Below the pieces are notes generated by a model. It did not search any database, was not told the DNA's origin, and saw nothing but the letters and a program-made list of their open reading frames with translations. A stretch of 64,000 nucleotides of DNA from contig NZ_CP038213.1 in NCBI RefSeq assembly GCF_004526345.1, positions 1,550,001-1,614,000 on the forward strand, in the 5' to 3' direction. This stretch comes from Ornithinimicrobium flavum (GTDB lineage Bacteria; Actinomycetota; Actinomycetes; Actinomycetales; Dermatophilaceae). The position numbers and the translations under genes were made by a program. Shown one piece after another: positions 1-8,606 of this stretch. How positions within the stretch are numbered: position 1 is the stretch's first letter; each line of letters opens with the position of its first letter.

Positions 1-26
1 GGTGGGGGTGTGTCGGTGGTGTCTCG

Positions 27-32
27 TACATT
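27..32 (+). promoter_or_regulatory. -10 box of a leaderless promoter for the DUF222 gene
   Basis: TACATT fits the actinobacterial TAnnnT -10 pattern and ends 6 bases before the ATG at 39, so the transcript would start at or next to the start codon. No Shine-Dalgarno sequence is visible. The same box at the same distance precedes the paralogue at 58903, within a longer conserved stretch that includes TGTCGGTGGT and CTCGTACATTTGT. Conservation between the two copies is the main support. No good -35 is visible. Confidence 0.6.
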
Positions 33-38
33 TGTCCT

Positions 39-1382
39 ATGGGGGAGAGATGGGACGGGGAGGTGGCGCGGCTGACCGCGGCGCAAGTCGCTTCGGGCCG
101 GTTCGCTGAGGCGCTGGGCTCGCGGTTGCCGGGGGAGCGGGTGGTGGGGTGCCTGCGGCAGGCGGGCCGGGAGGCGACGATCGCCGACCTGGCGGCGCGG
201 GAGGTTGCGCTGGTGCAGGACACCGAGCTGCGCTCGGGTCTGGAGGCTGTGGCCACGGTGGCGTCGGCGTTGGAGCGGGCGCGGGTGCGGTTGGCGTGCG
301 AGGCCGCGGCGCGGGGGTTGCACACGGCTGAGGGCATGACCCTGGCCGACTGGTTGAGCTTGCGCTGCCCCGACCTGGGCCGGCCGGTGCTGCACGACCT
401 GGTGCGGGTGGCGCAGGCGGGGCAGGATGGTGTGCACGCGCCGCTGCTGGAGGGGGTGCTGACGGGGGGTATGCCGTTGGCGCGGGCAGCCACGCTGCAC
501 CGGGCGCTGGCCCGGGTCCGCACCGCGTTGTCCCCGACCGACTACGTATCCGCGGTGGAGCTGCTGACCGACGCGGGGTGCAACCCGGTCTTCGATGACC
601 GGGACATCAGGAAGGTCGTGGACCAGCTGGTGCGGGTGTGCCTTCCGGAGAAGCACCACGAGGAGCGGGCACGGGCGCAGCGGCAGCTGCGGGACGTGCA
701 CGAGTCGTCGTTGGCGGACGGGTCGGTGAAGCGGATCATCTGGACCTTCGGGGACGACGCGGACTACGAGGCGGTGCGGGCGGTCCTGACCTCTCCGCTG
801 GCCGCACCCGCGACCCAGGAAGAGGTCGAAGCCACCGGTGAGCAGGACCGGCGCACGCCGGGCCAGCGCCGGTATGACGCGTTGCTGACGGTGGTCCGTC
901 GTGGGGTGGCCGGGTCGCAGGGTCAGCCGACGACGGCGAAGGCGACGTTGTTGGTGACGATGGACCTGGAGACGTTGCAGCGGTCGCTGGCGGAGTCCGG
1001 TGGGGTGCTGCCGGGGTGCGGGGCCACCGTCGAGGGCGGGACGGTGTCCGCGGAGGCGATCCGGAGGCTGGCCTGCGAGGCTGATCTGATCCCGGTGGTG
1101 CTGGGCGGGCCGAGCGAGATCGTGGACCAGGGGCGGCGCAAGCGGTTAGTGACCCCTGGGCAGCGGGTGAGGTTGGCGGTGCGGGACGGTGGGTGCACGA
1201 TCCCGGGGTGCACTGTGCCCGCGACGTGGTGCGACGCGCACCACATCGTGCCCTGGGCCAACGGTGGCCGCTCGGACCTGGACAACTACGCGTTGTTGTG
1301 CGAGCGGCACCACACCTGGGTGCACGAGCGCAACCTCACCGCGGTCGTCACCGCCCACGGTGTCCTCTGGTTCCTGCGATGA
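39..1382 (+). CDS. DUF222 / 13E12-family HNH endonuclease-like protein
   Basis: A 447-residue protein of the actinobacterial DUF222 (13E12 repeat) family, which carries a C-terminal HNH nuclease domain. The HNH module spans about residues 386-432, with a CxxxxC pair (CTIPGC), CDAHH, a DN pair and the closing RHHTWVH, so metal and catalytic positions look intact. The N-terminal two thirds is the helical DUF222 region. The family is multicopy in actinobacteria and its substrate is not established; a role in DNA cleavage is inferred from the HNH fold only. Start at 39 fits the leaderless promoter. The gene ends in a strong hairpin, and a second copy lies at 58903-60243. Confidence 0.9.
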   Translation: MGERWDGEVARLTAAQVASGRFAEALGSRLPGERVVGCLRQAGREATIADLAAREVALVQDTELRSGLEAVATVASALERARVRLACEAAARGLHTAEGMTLADWLSLRCPDLGRPVLHDLVRVAQAGQDGVHAPLLEGVLTGGMPLARAATLHRALARVRTALSPTDYVSAVELLTDAGCNPVFDDRDIRKVVDQLVRVCLPEKHHEERARAQRQLRDVHESSLADGSVKRIIWTFGDDADYEAVRAVLTSPLAAPATQEEVEATGEQDRRTPGQRRYDALLTVVRRGVAGSQGQPTTAKATLLVTMDLETLQRSLAESGGVLPGCGATVEGGTVSAEAIRRLACEADLIPVVLGGPSEIVDQGRRKRLVTPGQRVRLAVRDGGCTIPGCTVPATWCDAHHIVPWANGGRSDLDNYALLCERHHTWVHERNLTAVVTAHGVLWFLR

Positions 1383-1394
1383 CCCCGCCCCGCA

Positions 1395-1415
1395 CCCGGC
1401 CCACCACGGGCCGGG
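1395..1415 (+). terminator. Hairpin terminator after the DUF222 gene
   Basis: CCCGGCCC and GGGCCGGG form a perfect 8-bp stem around a 5-base loop, 13 bases after the stop codon. There is no U tract, which is common in high-GC actinobacteria. The same hairpin follows the second DUF222 copy. Confidence 0.7.
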
Positions 1416-1599
1416 CCACCGGCATGCCCGCGAGCAGCGTCGATGCCTCTGCGCGGGCCGGCGTTGTTAGAGCGGCCAGTTCCCCATCCGGAGGTGTGCC
1501 GCACGTCACAGGGACATTCCTTCGCCGGGGTCTGTCGCGCGGGAGGACACTGGAGTCAGGACCTCAGGTCCGGGGTCCTACCGCACGATGAGGTGCGTC

Positions 1600-1974
1600 A
1601 TGACGACCACATCCACCACCCGCCGTCCGGTCGACCACGCCGGCCACGACGTGCGCAACGCCTGGCTGAGCGTGCTCCTGCTCCCGATCGCCTTCGTCCT
1701 GGCCTTCCTCATCGGGGAGGGCCTCATCGGCGTCCTCGGTTATCCCGTCGGCGACACGGCCGGCACCCCGCCGTTGTGGGCCATCCTCGTGGCGACCATC
1801 CCGGCGCTGCTGGTCTTCTGCGTGCCCGCCTTCGTCTCGACCTGGTTCGCACGTCGAGCTGCCTCCCACGGCGACCGCCGCGGGTGGGTCCCGGCGATCC
1901 TGCTGGCTGTCGTCGCGCTGGGCTTCATCGCGACGAACCTGCTCGCCGGACTGGCCCAGTCTCAGATCGCGTGA
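1600..1974 (+). CDS. Small integral membrane protein of unknown function
   Basis: About 124 residues with three hydrophobic segments: near residues 24-45 (WLSVLLLPIAFVLAFLIG), 57-80 (WAILVATIPALLVFCVPAFV) and 95-115 (ILLAVVALGFIATNLLAG). I do not recognise a family. The ATG at 1600 is preferred over the in-frame ATG at 1588 because GAGG lies about eight bases upstream of it. The TGA is followed four bases later by the start of the beta-glucuronidase relic, so the two look like a former operon. It may once have been a partner of that enzyme, but nothing in the sequence proves it. Confidence 0.65.
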   Translation: MTTTSTTRRPVDHAGHDVRNAWLSVLLLPIAFVLAFLIGEGLIGVLGYPVGDTAGTPPLWAILVATIPALLVFCVPAFVSTWFARRAASHGDRRGWVPAILLAVVALGFIATNLLAGLAQSQIA

Positions 1975-1978
1975 AGGC

Positions 1979-2519
1979 TTGCTGCAGCCTGTTCCGCGGC
2001 CGACCCGCATCACCGTCGCGGTCGACAACCGCCTGTCCTGGCAGACGATCCCGCCGGGCTGGGTCGAGCAGACGGAGGCCGGCGCACGGCAGCGCTCCTT
2101 CCACGACTTCTTCAACTACGCCGGCCTGCACCGCCCCGTGCTGCTCTGCTCCACACCGGCGGTGCACGTCAGCGACGTCACCGTCCGCACCGACCTGTCC
2201 GGGTCCACCGGCACGGTCGGGTATGCCGTCACGGTCGCGGGCGGCGAGGCGCAGGTCCGCGTCGAGCTGAGGGACGCCGAGGGTCGCGTCGTCGCGTCCG
2301 GCGCGGGGAGCGAGGGTCTGCCCGCTCGACGTCGTGGACGCGTGCGAGGCGGCCGTCGGGGCGCACCGGTGGAACGTCGCTGACTTCCAGACGGGGCCCG
2401 CGTTCACCCGCGCCGACGGCAACAAGAAGGGCCTCTTCACCCGCGAGCGCCGCCCCAAGGCCGTCGCCCACCTGCTCCGGCAGCGGTGGCGAGCCCTCGA
2501 CCGTCCGCTCGACGGCTGA
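1979..2519 (+). pseudogene. uidA: Beta-glucuronidase (UidA, GH2) relic with internal deletions
   Basis: Three blocks of a family-2 beta-glucuronidase survive. MLQPVPRPTR resembles the extreme N-terminus of E. coli UidA (MLRPVETPTR). It joins directly to the sugar-binding domain (SWQTIPPGWV, RSFHDFFNYAGLHRPV), equivalent to about residues 131-222. After 2320 the frame changes and the C-terminal end follows (RWNVADFQT, GNKKGLFTRERRPKAV). The whole catalytic TIM barrel, with both acid/base Glu residues, is missing, so the product cannot be active. A TTG start at 1979 follows the upstream gene by four bases. Family assignment is confident; whether the deletions are real or an assembly collapse is open. 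Confidence 0.85.
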
Positions 2520-2530
2520 CGGGTGCCGGG

Positions 2531-2573
2531 ACGTGGAGGAGGGCGGGCGCGTCGGCACCCGCCCTCCTCACGT
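2531..2573. terminator. Bidirectional terminator between uidA relic and dctM
   Basis: A 16-bp stem, interrupted only by one bulged G, surrounds a 10-base loop (left arm from ACGTG at 2531, right arm ending CACGT at 2573). It lies between two convergent transcription units and can serve both. Confidence 0.75.
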
Positions 2574-2592
2574 GGTCGCGTCCCTGGGTCCG

Positions 2593-3942
2593 TCAATAGA
2601 GCATCTGCGGCACGAACAGGATGATCTGCGGGAAGATCGAGAACAGTGCGATCGCCACACCCAGCACCCCGACGTACGGCGCGGAACCCAGGAGGATCTC
2701 CTTGAGGGGCACCTGCGGCACGATCCCCTTCAGGACGTAGAGGTTGAGACCCACCGGCGGCGTGATGAGCCCCATCTCCATGTTGATCGTCATGATGATG
2801 CCGAACCAGATGGGGTCGAACCCCAGGCCCAGGATGAGCGGCAGCAGGATCGGGGTGGTCATGACAATGATCGACACGGGCGGCAGGAAGAAGCCCATGA
2901 CGAGCAGGATGATGTTGATCAGCAGCAGCACGACCCACCGGTTGAGGTCGGCGTCGGTCACCGCGGCCGCGAGGTCCTGAGGCACCCTCAGGTAGCTGAG
3001 GACCGTCGCGATGACCGCCGAGAAGGCCGTGATCAGCAGGATCATGGTGCTCTGGTTGGTCGACTCGAGCAGGACGTCGAGCAGCTGGCGTCCTGTCAGA
3101 CCCCGGTAGATCAGGGCCACCAGGACGAAGACGAGCAGGACACCGATGGCGGCCGCCTCGCTCGGGGTCGCGATCCCGCGGTAGAGCACGATGAGGATCA
3201 TGCCGATGAGCACCGCGAAGGGCAGGGTCTTGGCCAGGCTCCCGAAGCGGTCGGCCCAGGTGTATCTCCTGCTCTCCGGGGCTGCGTGCTTCATGCCGCC
3301 CCAGCCGAGGTCCTTGCGGGGCTTGCGGTCCTCCATCGTCTGGGCGATGTAGACCCAGATGCAGAACATCACCGCGATGATGATGCCGGGCACGACGCCG
3401 GCAGCGAAGAGCTGGCCGATCGACTGCTCGGCGGCGATGCCGTAGAGGATCAGCGTCACGCTGGGCGGGATGAGGATGCCCAGCGTGCCGCCGGCGGCGA
3501 CCGCACCCGTGGCGATCCGTGCCGAGTAGCCCCGGGCCGCCATCTCGGGGACGGCCACACGGCCGATCGCCGCGGACGTCGCCGGGGAGGACCCGGTGAG
3601 CGCCGCGAAGAGCGTGGACGCGGCCACCGAGCTCATCGCCAGCCCGCCCCTGATGCGGGACAGCCACGCCTCACCGGCCTCGAAGAGCTGCTTGCTGGCC
3701 TGGGACCCGCCGAAGAGGTTGCCCATGAGGACGAACAGCGGGATGGCCAGCAGGCCGAAGTCGTTGACCGAGTCGAAGACCATCTTGCCGAAGAGGTCGA
3801 ACTGGCTGGGGCCGAGGAAGAGCAGGATCGAGGCGAGGGCCGTGATGGCCAGCGCGAAGGCGATCGGCATACCGGTCATGAACAGGACCATGGCGATGAG
3901 GCCGATGATCCCGCCCTGCACGAGGGAGTTCAGGTCGCTCAT
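2593..3942 (-). CDS. dctM: TRAP transporter large membrane subunit DctM
   Basis: 449 residues with about 12-13 hydrophobic segments, the usual size of the DctM/SiaM large permease that carries solute through the membrane using an ion gradient. Typical DctM segments are visible: MGNLFGGSQASKQLFEAGEAW, ALTGSSPATSAAIGRVAVPEM, AGGTLGILIPPSVTLILYG near the first third, and GLITPPVGLNLYVL near the C-terminus. ATG at 3942 overlaps the dctQ stop (ATGA), so the subunits are translationally coupled. It works with DctQ and the DctP binding protein upstream. The substrate is unknown; the linked CoA-transferase and carboxyltransferase genes point to a carboxylic acid. Confidence 0.95.
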   Translation of the reverse strand: MSDLNSLVQGGIIGLIAMVLFMTGMPIAFALAITALASILLFLGPSQFDLFGKMVFDSVNDFGLLAIPLFVLMGNLFGGSQASKQLFEAGEAWLSRIRGGLAMSSVAASTLFAALTGSSPATSAAIGRVAVPEMAARGYSARIATGAVAAGGTLGILIPPSVTLILYGIAAEQSIGQLFAAGVVPGIIIAVMFCIWVYIAQTMEDRKPRKDLGWGGMKHAAPESRRYTWADRFGSLAKTLPFAVLIGMILIVLYRGIATPSEAAAIGVLLVFVLVALIYRGLTGRQLLDVLLESTNQSTMILLITAFSAVIATVLSYLRVPQDLAAAVTDADLNRWVVLLLINIILLVMGFFLPPVSIIVMTTPILLPLILGLGFDPIWFGIIMTINMEMGLITPPVGLNLYVLKGIVPQVPLKEILLGSAPYVGVLGVAIALFSIFPQIILFVPQMLY

Positions 3943-4619
3943 GTCGTGGGCCTCCGGTCGTCGTCGGGGTCGAGGGGCTCGGACCGGTGTGCGAGCCGGT
4001 CGGGGTGCAGCTCCTCGTCGAGCTCGATCTCCGACTGCACCTGCGCGAGCTCGCTCGTGCCGCGCATGAGCGAGACCTCCGACAGCGGGATCCGCCCGGC
4101 CAGGCCCATGAACCCCTCGGCGATCATCGCGAGGTACTGCAGCGCCACCGCCAGCATCCCCGCCGGCAGGATCGCGTAGGCGATCCACAGCGGGAAGCGG
4201 AAGGCGGTGGGGGAGCGGTGGTCGTAGAGGTAGGCCTCGTGCCAGGTCTGGTAGGACGTCCACATCACCACGAGGACGACCGCCAGGCAGGCGAGGGCCG
4301 TGATGATGCGCACCACGAGCTGCGGGCGCGTCGGCACCCGGTCGATCAGCAGGTCGACGCCGACGTGGGCGTGATGGCGCAGTCCGTAGGCGGCGCCGAC
4401 GAAGGTGACGAACATCAGGAGGTAGACGGTCGTCTCGGTCTGCCAGACCGTGGGTTGGCGCAGGAAGTAGCGGACGAACACCGCGTGGGCGGTGACGAAG
4501 GTGGCGACGACCAGGGCCAGCGCCGACAGGTAGCCGGTCAGCTCCGAGAGCCACCCCACCGCCCGGACGACGAGCGGCGCCCGTCGCCCGGGGGTGGCTG
4601 TGCGCTCGGCCGTGGTCAT
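3939..4619 (-). CDS. dctQ: TRAP transporter small membrane subunit DctQ
   Basis: 226 residues with four transmembrane helices (from about residues 22, 62, 100 and 145) and the DctQ-type sequence HAVFVRYFLRQPTVWQTE near the first helix. DctQ pairs with DctM as the small membrane subunit. The C-terminus after about residue 185 is a charged cytosolic tail (SEIELDEELHPDRLAHR) that is longer than in many DctQ proteins. Start 4619 overlaps the dctP stop as ATGA, and its own stop overlaps dctM, so the three genes form one tightly coupled unit. Confidence 0.93.
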   Translation of the reverse strand: MTTAERTATPGRRAPLVVRAVGWLSELTGYLSALALVVATFVTAHAVFVRYFLRQPTVWQTETTVYLLMFVTFVGAAYGLRHHAHVGVDLLIDRVPTRPQLVVRIITALACLAVVLVVMWTSYQTWHEAYLYDHRSPTAFRFPLWIAYAILPAGMLAVALQYLAMIAEGFMGLAGRIPLSEVSLMRGTSELAQVQSEIELDEELHPDRLAHRSEPLDPDDDRRPTT

Positions 4620-5737
4620 CGTCCCTCGCGCAGCTTCAGCGCCAGGTCGAGCAGCTCCTGACCGCCCTCGACGTCCTGGGCGTAGGCGTCCCACTGCTCC
4701 TCGGCGAGCGGCATCCACGCCTCGTAGTCCTCGTCGCTCATCGTGACGACCTCCACGCCCGCGTCCTGGAAGATCTTCTCGACCCTGGCGTCGTCGGCGC
4801 GGGAGGCCTCGTAGGCGTACTCCTGCAGGTCCTCACCGACCTGGACGACGGCCTCCTGCTGCTCGGCGCACAGCTTGTCGAAGGACTCCTGGGAGATGAT
4901 GAGCGGCTCGTACATGAACCAGAAGGTGTGCGTCGTCGGCGAGGTGTAGGAGTCGACCTGCTCCTGGAGGTTGTAGGACGCGAAGGAGCCCGTGGAGGTG
5001 ACGGCGGCGTCGAGGACCCCGGTCTGCATGGCCGTGTAGATCTCCGAGCTCGGCAGCGAGGTGATGCCCGCCCCGGCCGACTCGAGCATCCGCTCGACAT
5101 AGGTCCCGGCGGCCCGCATGGTCATGCCGCCCTGGACGTCGTCGGGGCGCAGGACGGGCTCGCCCTTGACGCCGATGGCGCCGGCGTTCCACACGTTCGT
5201 GAGCAGGACGACCCCGTTGTCCTTCATCGACTGCTCGACAGCCTCACCGATCTCGCCCTCGTCCCAGGCCTGGGTCTCGTCGTGGTTGCGGACCAGGCCG
5301 GGCATGAGGGTGATCGACCACTCCGGCACCCGCCCGGAGGCGTAGTCGAGGGGGAAGACCGACATGTCGATCGAGCCGGTCATCATGGCGTCGTACTGCT
5401 CGGTCGCCTTGGACAGGGTGCTGTTGGGGTAGACCGTGGCCGTGACCTGGCCGTCGGTGGCGCTGTCGATCTCGTCGGCGAAGCGCTGGGCGATGATCGA
5501 GCGGAAGTCACCGTCCTCGTCGTCCTCGCTGGTCGGCTCGGGCCACTGGTGGGACAGGCGCAGCTCCACGTCGGAGCACTCGGCGGCTGCCGCGCCCGCC
5601 CCGCCGGCCGTGGCGCCGCCGCTCGCGTCGGCGGCGTCGTCGTCCGCGGTGTTGCCGGAGCCGGGGGCGCCGCAGGCGCTCAGGCCGAGCGCGAGGGCGA
5701 GGGTGAGGGGCAGGAGGGTGGTGCGGCGGGTTGTCAT
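4616..5737 (-). CDS. dctP: TRAP transporter periplasmic-type binding lipoprotein DctP
   Basis: 373 residues. The N-terminus is a lipoprotein signal (basic start, hydrophobic core LLPLTLALALG, lipobox LSAC), so the mature protein is anchored outside the membrane. A low-complexity Ala/Gly/Asp linker follows, then the DctP fold with VELRLSHQWPEP at the first strand and QEQVDSYTSPTTHTFWFMYEP in the C-terminal lobe. It captures the solute for DctQM. GAAGGAG sits eight bases before the ATG. Substrate cannot be read from sequence. Ninety-four bases separate it from the carboxyltransferase gene upstream, so all five genes may share one transcript. Confidence 0.94.
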   Translation of the reverse strand: MTTRRTTLLPLTLALALGLSACGAPGSGNTADDDAADASGGATAGGAGAAAAECSDVELRLSHQWPEPTSEDDEDGDFRSIIAQRFADEIDSATDGQVTATVYPNSTLSKATEQYDAMMTGSIDMSVFPLDYASGRVPEWSITLMPGLVRNHDETQAWDEGEIGEAVEQSMKDNGVVLLTNVWNAGAIGVKGEPVLRPDDVQGGMTMRAAGTYVERMLESAGAGITSLPSSEIYTAMQTGVLDAAVTSTGSFASYNLQEQVDSYTSPTTHTFWFMYEPLIISQESFDKLCAEQQEAVVQVGEDLQEYAYEASRADDARVEKIFQDAGVEVVTMSDEDYEAWMPLAEEQWDAYAQDVEGGQELLDLALKLREGR

Positions 5738-5831
5738 CAGAGGTGCTCCTTCGCAGGTGATGGATAGCTGTTCAGAGGTATGTGGTGGGTCTCGGCCCGC
5801 AGTGCCCGGGCCGCAGGTGGTGGTCGGCGTG

Positions 5832-7316
5832 TCAGCGGATCCTCCGGTATCTGTCGTGGCGGGTCGCCATCCGCTCCGAGGTGGGGACGGGCAGCAGCTC
5901 GCCGAGGTGGGCACCGACGGCGCCGACCACGCGGCGGCTGAACGCCGCCGGCTCCTGGGAGGCGTCAGGTCGCTCGGCGACGATCTCGTCCACCGCGCCG
6001 AGGGTGAGCAGGTCGACGGCACGGATCCGGTGCGCCTCGGCCATGTCCGGCGCCCGCTCGGCGGTGCGGTGGACGATCGCGCTGGCGCCCTCCGGCGGGA
6101 GCGGGGCGATCCACCCGTGCTCGGCGCACACCGTCCGGTCCGCCGGCATGAGCGCCAGGGCGCCACCACCGGTGCCCTCGCCCAGGATGACGGACACCAC
6201 GGGCACCTCGACGCTCGCCAGGGCCGCGAGGCACCGGGCGATCTCGCCGGCCATCCCGCCGTTCTCCGACTCGGTCGACAGGTCCGCACCCGGGGTGTCG
6301 ATGACCGTGAGGAGCGGGAGGCCGAGCTCCTCGGCGAGCTGGAATCCCCGCTGGGCCACCCGCAGCGCGCGGGGACCGAAGTAGGCCTCGCGCTGGGCCT
6401 TGCGGTCTTGACCGACCAGCACGCAGGAGAAGCCGGGGAAGCGGGCCAGCCCCATGATGACGGTGAGGTCCGACTCGCCCGAGCCGGTCCCGCGCAGGGG
6501 GATGAAGATCTCGGCACCGTGGTGCAGGAGCTCGCGGAGCCCGGGCCGGTCGCGACGCCGGGTGGCCTGCACCGACGTCCAGGCAGCACGGGCGGAGAGC
6601 CCGGCGAGGTCGGGCGGGGAGCCGTGCTCACCGTCGGGAGCCTGGTCACCGGTGAGCACGCGGAGGGCGTCGATCGCGACGGGGCGCAGACCGGCGAGGG
6701 GGACGACACCGTCGATCACGCCGCGGCGGGCGAGGTTCTCGGCGACCTGGACACCCTCGGGGAACGGCTCCCCGTGGATGATCTCCCGCACCCGGGGCCC
6801 GAGGAAGCCGATGAGAGCTCCGGGCTCGGCGATCGTCAGGTGGCCCAGCGACCCCCACGAGGCAAGGACCCCGCCCGTGGTGGGATCTCGCAGGTAGACC
6901 AGGTAGGGGAGCCTCGCCCGACGGTGGGCGGCCACGGCCTGGCCGATCTTGACCATCTGCAGGAAGGCCGGTGTGCCCTCCTGCATCCGCGTGCCGCCCG
7001 AGGACGGGGACGCCAGCATCGGCAGCCCCTCGGCCGTGGCCCGCTCGAAGGCACGGGTGAGTCGCTCGCTTGCCGCCCCGCCCATCGACCCGGCCAGGAA
7101 GGAGAAGTCACCGGCGGCCACCGCCACCCGGCGGCCGTCCAGCCTCCCCTCACCGGTGAGGACCGCCTCGTCCACCCCGCTGCGCTCCCGCGCCCGCGCC
7201 AGCTGCGCGGCATACTCCGCGTCGGGGTCCGGCTGCTCCGGCTCGACGTCCCACGAGAGGAAGCTGCCCTCGTCGAGGACCTCCGTGAGGACCTCACGCG
7301 CACCGAGCCGAGGCAT
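5832..7316 (-). CDS. accD3: Fused AccD-AccA carboxyltransferase (AccD3-like)
   Basis: 494 residues. The N-terminal half follows AccD (GSMGGAASERLTRAFE, SSGGTRMQEGTPAFLQM, DPTTGGVLASWGSLGHLTIAEP); the C-terminal half follows AccA (DTPGADLSTESENGGMAGEIA, LGEGTGGGALALMPADRTV, PPEGASAI). The length and fused layout match Mycobacterium AccD3 (Rv0904c, about 495 residues) rather than the PccB-like AccD subunits. The four-Cys zinc finger of bacterial AccD is absent. No biotin carboxylase or biotin carrier gene is nearby, so it may use a distant BC-BCCP subunit or act on a CoA thioester in another way. ATG at 7316 is two bases from the upstream CoA-transferase stop. Linkage to TRAP genes suggests acid catabolism rather than fatty-acid synthesis. 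Confidence 0.85.
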   Translation of the reverse strand: MPRLGAREVLTEVLDEGSFLSWDVEPEQPDPDAEYAAQLARARERSGVDEAVLTGEGRLDGRRVAVAAGDFSFLAGSMGGAASERLTRAFERATAEGLPMLASPSSGGTRMQEGTPAFLQMVKIGQAVAAHRRARLPYLVYLRDPTTGGVLASWGSLGHLTIAEPGALIGFLGPRVREIIHGEPFPEGVQVAENLARRGVIDGVVPLAGLRPVAIDALRVLTGDQAPDGEHGSPPDLAGLSARAAWTSVQATRRRDRPGLRELLHHGAEIFIPLRGTGSGESDLTVIMGLARFPGFSCVLVGQDRKAQREAYFGPRALRVAQRGFQLAEELGLPLLTVIDTPGADLSTESENGGMAGEIARCLAALASVEVPVVSVILGEGTGGGALALMPADRTVCAEHGWIAPLPPEGASAIVHRTAERAPDMAEAHRIRAVDLLTLGAVDEIVAERPDASQEPAAFSRRVVGAVGAHLGELLPVPTSERMATRHDRYRRIR

Positions 7317-7317
7317 G

Positions 7318-8533
7318 TCAGCCCTCCAACCAGGAGCGGACGGCGGCTCCGTGCTCGTCGAGCAGCGGCGGGCTGGCGTGCCCGGGGGGTGGTCTCGGAC
7401 CCGTCCGGGCTGAAGAAGCGCAGCGGCGGCCCGGGCAGCTCGACCGACCCGAGTGTCGGGTGATCGACCTCCACGACAAGACCCTGGGACCGGGTCTGGT
7501 CCCACTCGTAGACCTCCTGCAGGGTGCGCACCCTGCCCGCGGGCACCCCGGCCGTCGCGAGCCGGGCCAGCAGCTCCTCCCCGGGGATCGTCGCGAAGGC
7601 CTGCTCGAGCACCTCGATCACCCGGGGCCGGTGGGCGACGCGCTCACCGTTGGTCCGCATCCCCTCCGCCTCGGGGTCCAGGCCGAACTCCTCGCACAAC
7701 CGGCGCCACAGGCTCTCGTTGCCGCAGGCCACCTGGACGGCGCCGTCCGCGCAGTGGAACAGCCCGTAGGGCGCGATCGAGGGGTGGTGGTTGCCCTGCG
7801 CCTGCGGGATCTCGCCGGCCACGGTCCAGCGCGTGCCCTGGAAGGCGTGCACCCCGACGATCGAGGCCAGCAGCGAGGTGCGCACGACCTGCCCCCGCCC
7901 GGTGCGCTCGCGCTGCAGGAGGGCGGCGAGCACGCCGTAGGCGCCGTACATCCCGGAGAGGAGATCGCCGATCGGCACCCCCACCCGTTGCGGGTCGTCC
8001 GGGCCCGATCCGGTCAGGGACATGAGCCCCGCCTCGCCCTGGGCGATCTGGTCGTAGCCGGCGCGGCCGCCCTCGGGTCCGTCGTGGCCGAAGCCGGAGA
8101 TCGACAGCACGACCAGGCGCGGGTTGAGCTCGGCCAGGTGGTCGGGCGGGAAACCGAGCCGGTCCAGGGTGCCGGGACGGAAGTTCTCCATGAGGACGTC
8201 GGCGCGGCGGACCAGCTCGGTGAGGACGGCCCGGCCGTCGTCGGACTTGAGGTCGAGGGCGATGGACTCCTTGTTGCGGTTGCAGGACAGGAAGTAGGTC
8301 GCAACGTCGGCGCCGTCCGATCCGGGAACGAACGGCGGTCCCCAGGAGCGGGTCTCGTCACCGCCACCGGGGGTCTCCACCTTGATCACCCGTGCACCCA
8401 GGTCGGCCATCATCATGGAAGCGTGGGGTCCCGCGAGGGCCCGGGTGAGGTCGACGACGACCGTCCCGGACAGGGGACCGTGGGTGCCGCCGGTGGTGTC
8501 CGCAGGGGGCGAGGCGGCCTCAGACTGTGTCAC
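7318..8533 (-). CDS. Class III (CaiB/BaiF) CoA-transferase, frameshifted at the C-terminus
   Basis: About 405 residues after correction. Class III CoA-transferases move CoA between acids through an enzyme-bound anhydride on an aspartate. Diagnostic segments are present: VVVDLTRALAGPHASMMMADLGARVIKVE at the N-terminus, NRNKESIALDLK, VLMENFRPGTLDRLG and GYDQIAQGEAGLM. The reading frame is lost in a run of six Gs (plus strand 7384-7389); removing one base gives a normal ending (HASPPLLDEHG, VRSWLEG, stop at 7318). Only about 25 residues are affected. GTG start at 8533 has AGGAAAG upstream. First gene of the operon that runs down to dctM. Confidence 0.85.
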
Positions 8534-8558
8534 AGATCACTCTTTCCTCGTGGCTCAG

Positions 8559-8569
8559 TGGCCTAGCCA
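8559..8569. promoter_or_regulatory. FadR-type operator candidate
   Basis: TGGCCTAGCCA is a dyad (TGGC, three bases, GCCA) that fits the TGG-N5-CCA core of FadR-subfamily GntR operators. It overlaps the proposed -10 of the CoA-transferase operon and lies inside a larger inverted repeat (CTCAGTGG at 8554-8561, CCACTGAG at 8575-8582). The adjacent divergent gene encodes a FadR-type regulator. Confidence 0.55.
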
Positions 8570-8594
8570 ATAGCCCACTGAGGGGGGTTGTCAA
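8567..8594 (-). promoter_or_regulatory. Promoter of the CoA-transferase/carboxyltransferase/TRAP operon
   Basis: On the minus strand, TTGACA (8594-8589) is followed after 16 bases by TATTGG (8572-8567). The -35 is perfect; the -10 is only a partial match. The box overlaps the FadR-type dyad, as expected for repression. Confidence 0.5.
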
Positions 8595-8600
8595 TAGGAT
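8595..8600 (+). promoter_or_regulatory. -10 box (leaderless) for the FadR-type regulator
   Basis: TAGGAT fits TAnnnT and ends six bases before the ATG at 8607, so transcription would begin at the start codon. No ribosome binding site is visible. It abuts the -35 of the divergent operon, so one bound repressor could affect both. Confidence 0.45.
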
Positions 8601-8606
8601 CGGGCC

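Noticed and set aside
39..1382. Transposase or homing endonuclease that makes the window a mobile element
   Set aside because: DUF222-HNH genes are multicopy but I find no terminal inverted repeats, target duplications or transposase motifs around either copy.
2593..3942. TRAP transporter as the uptake partner of the beta-glucuronidase relic
   Set aside because: The genes are convergent with a strong terminator between them, and the TRAP operon is linked to CoA chemistry instead.
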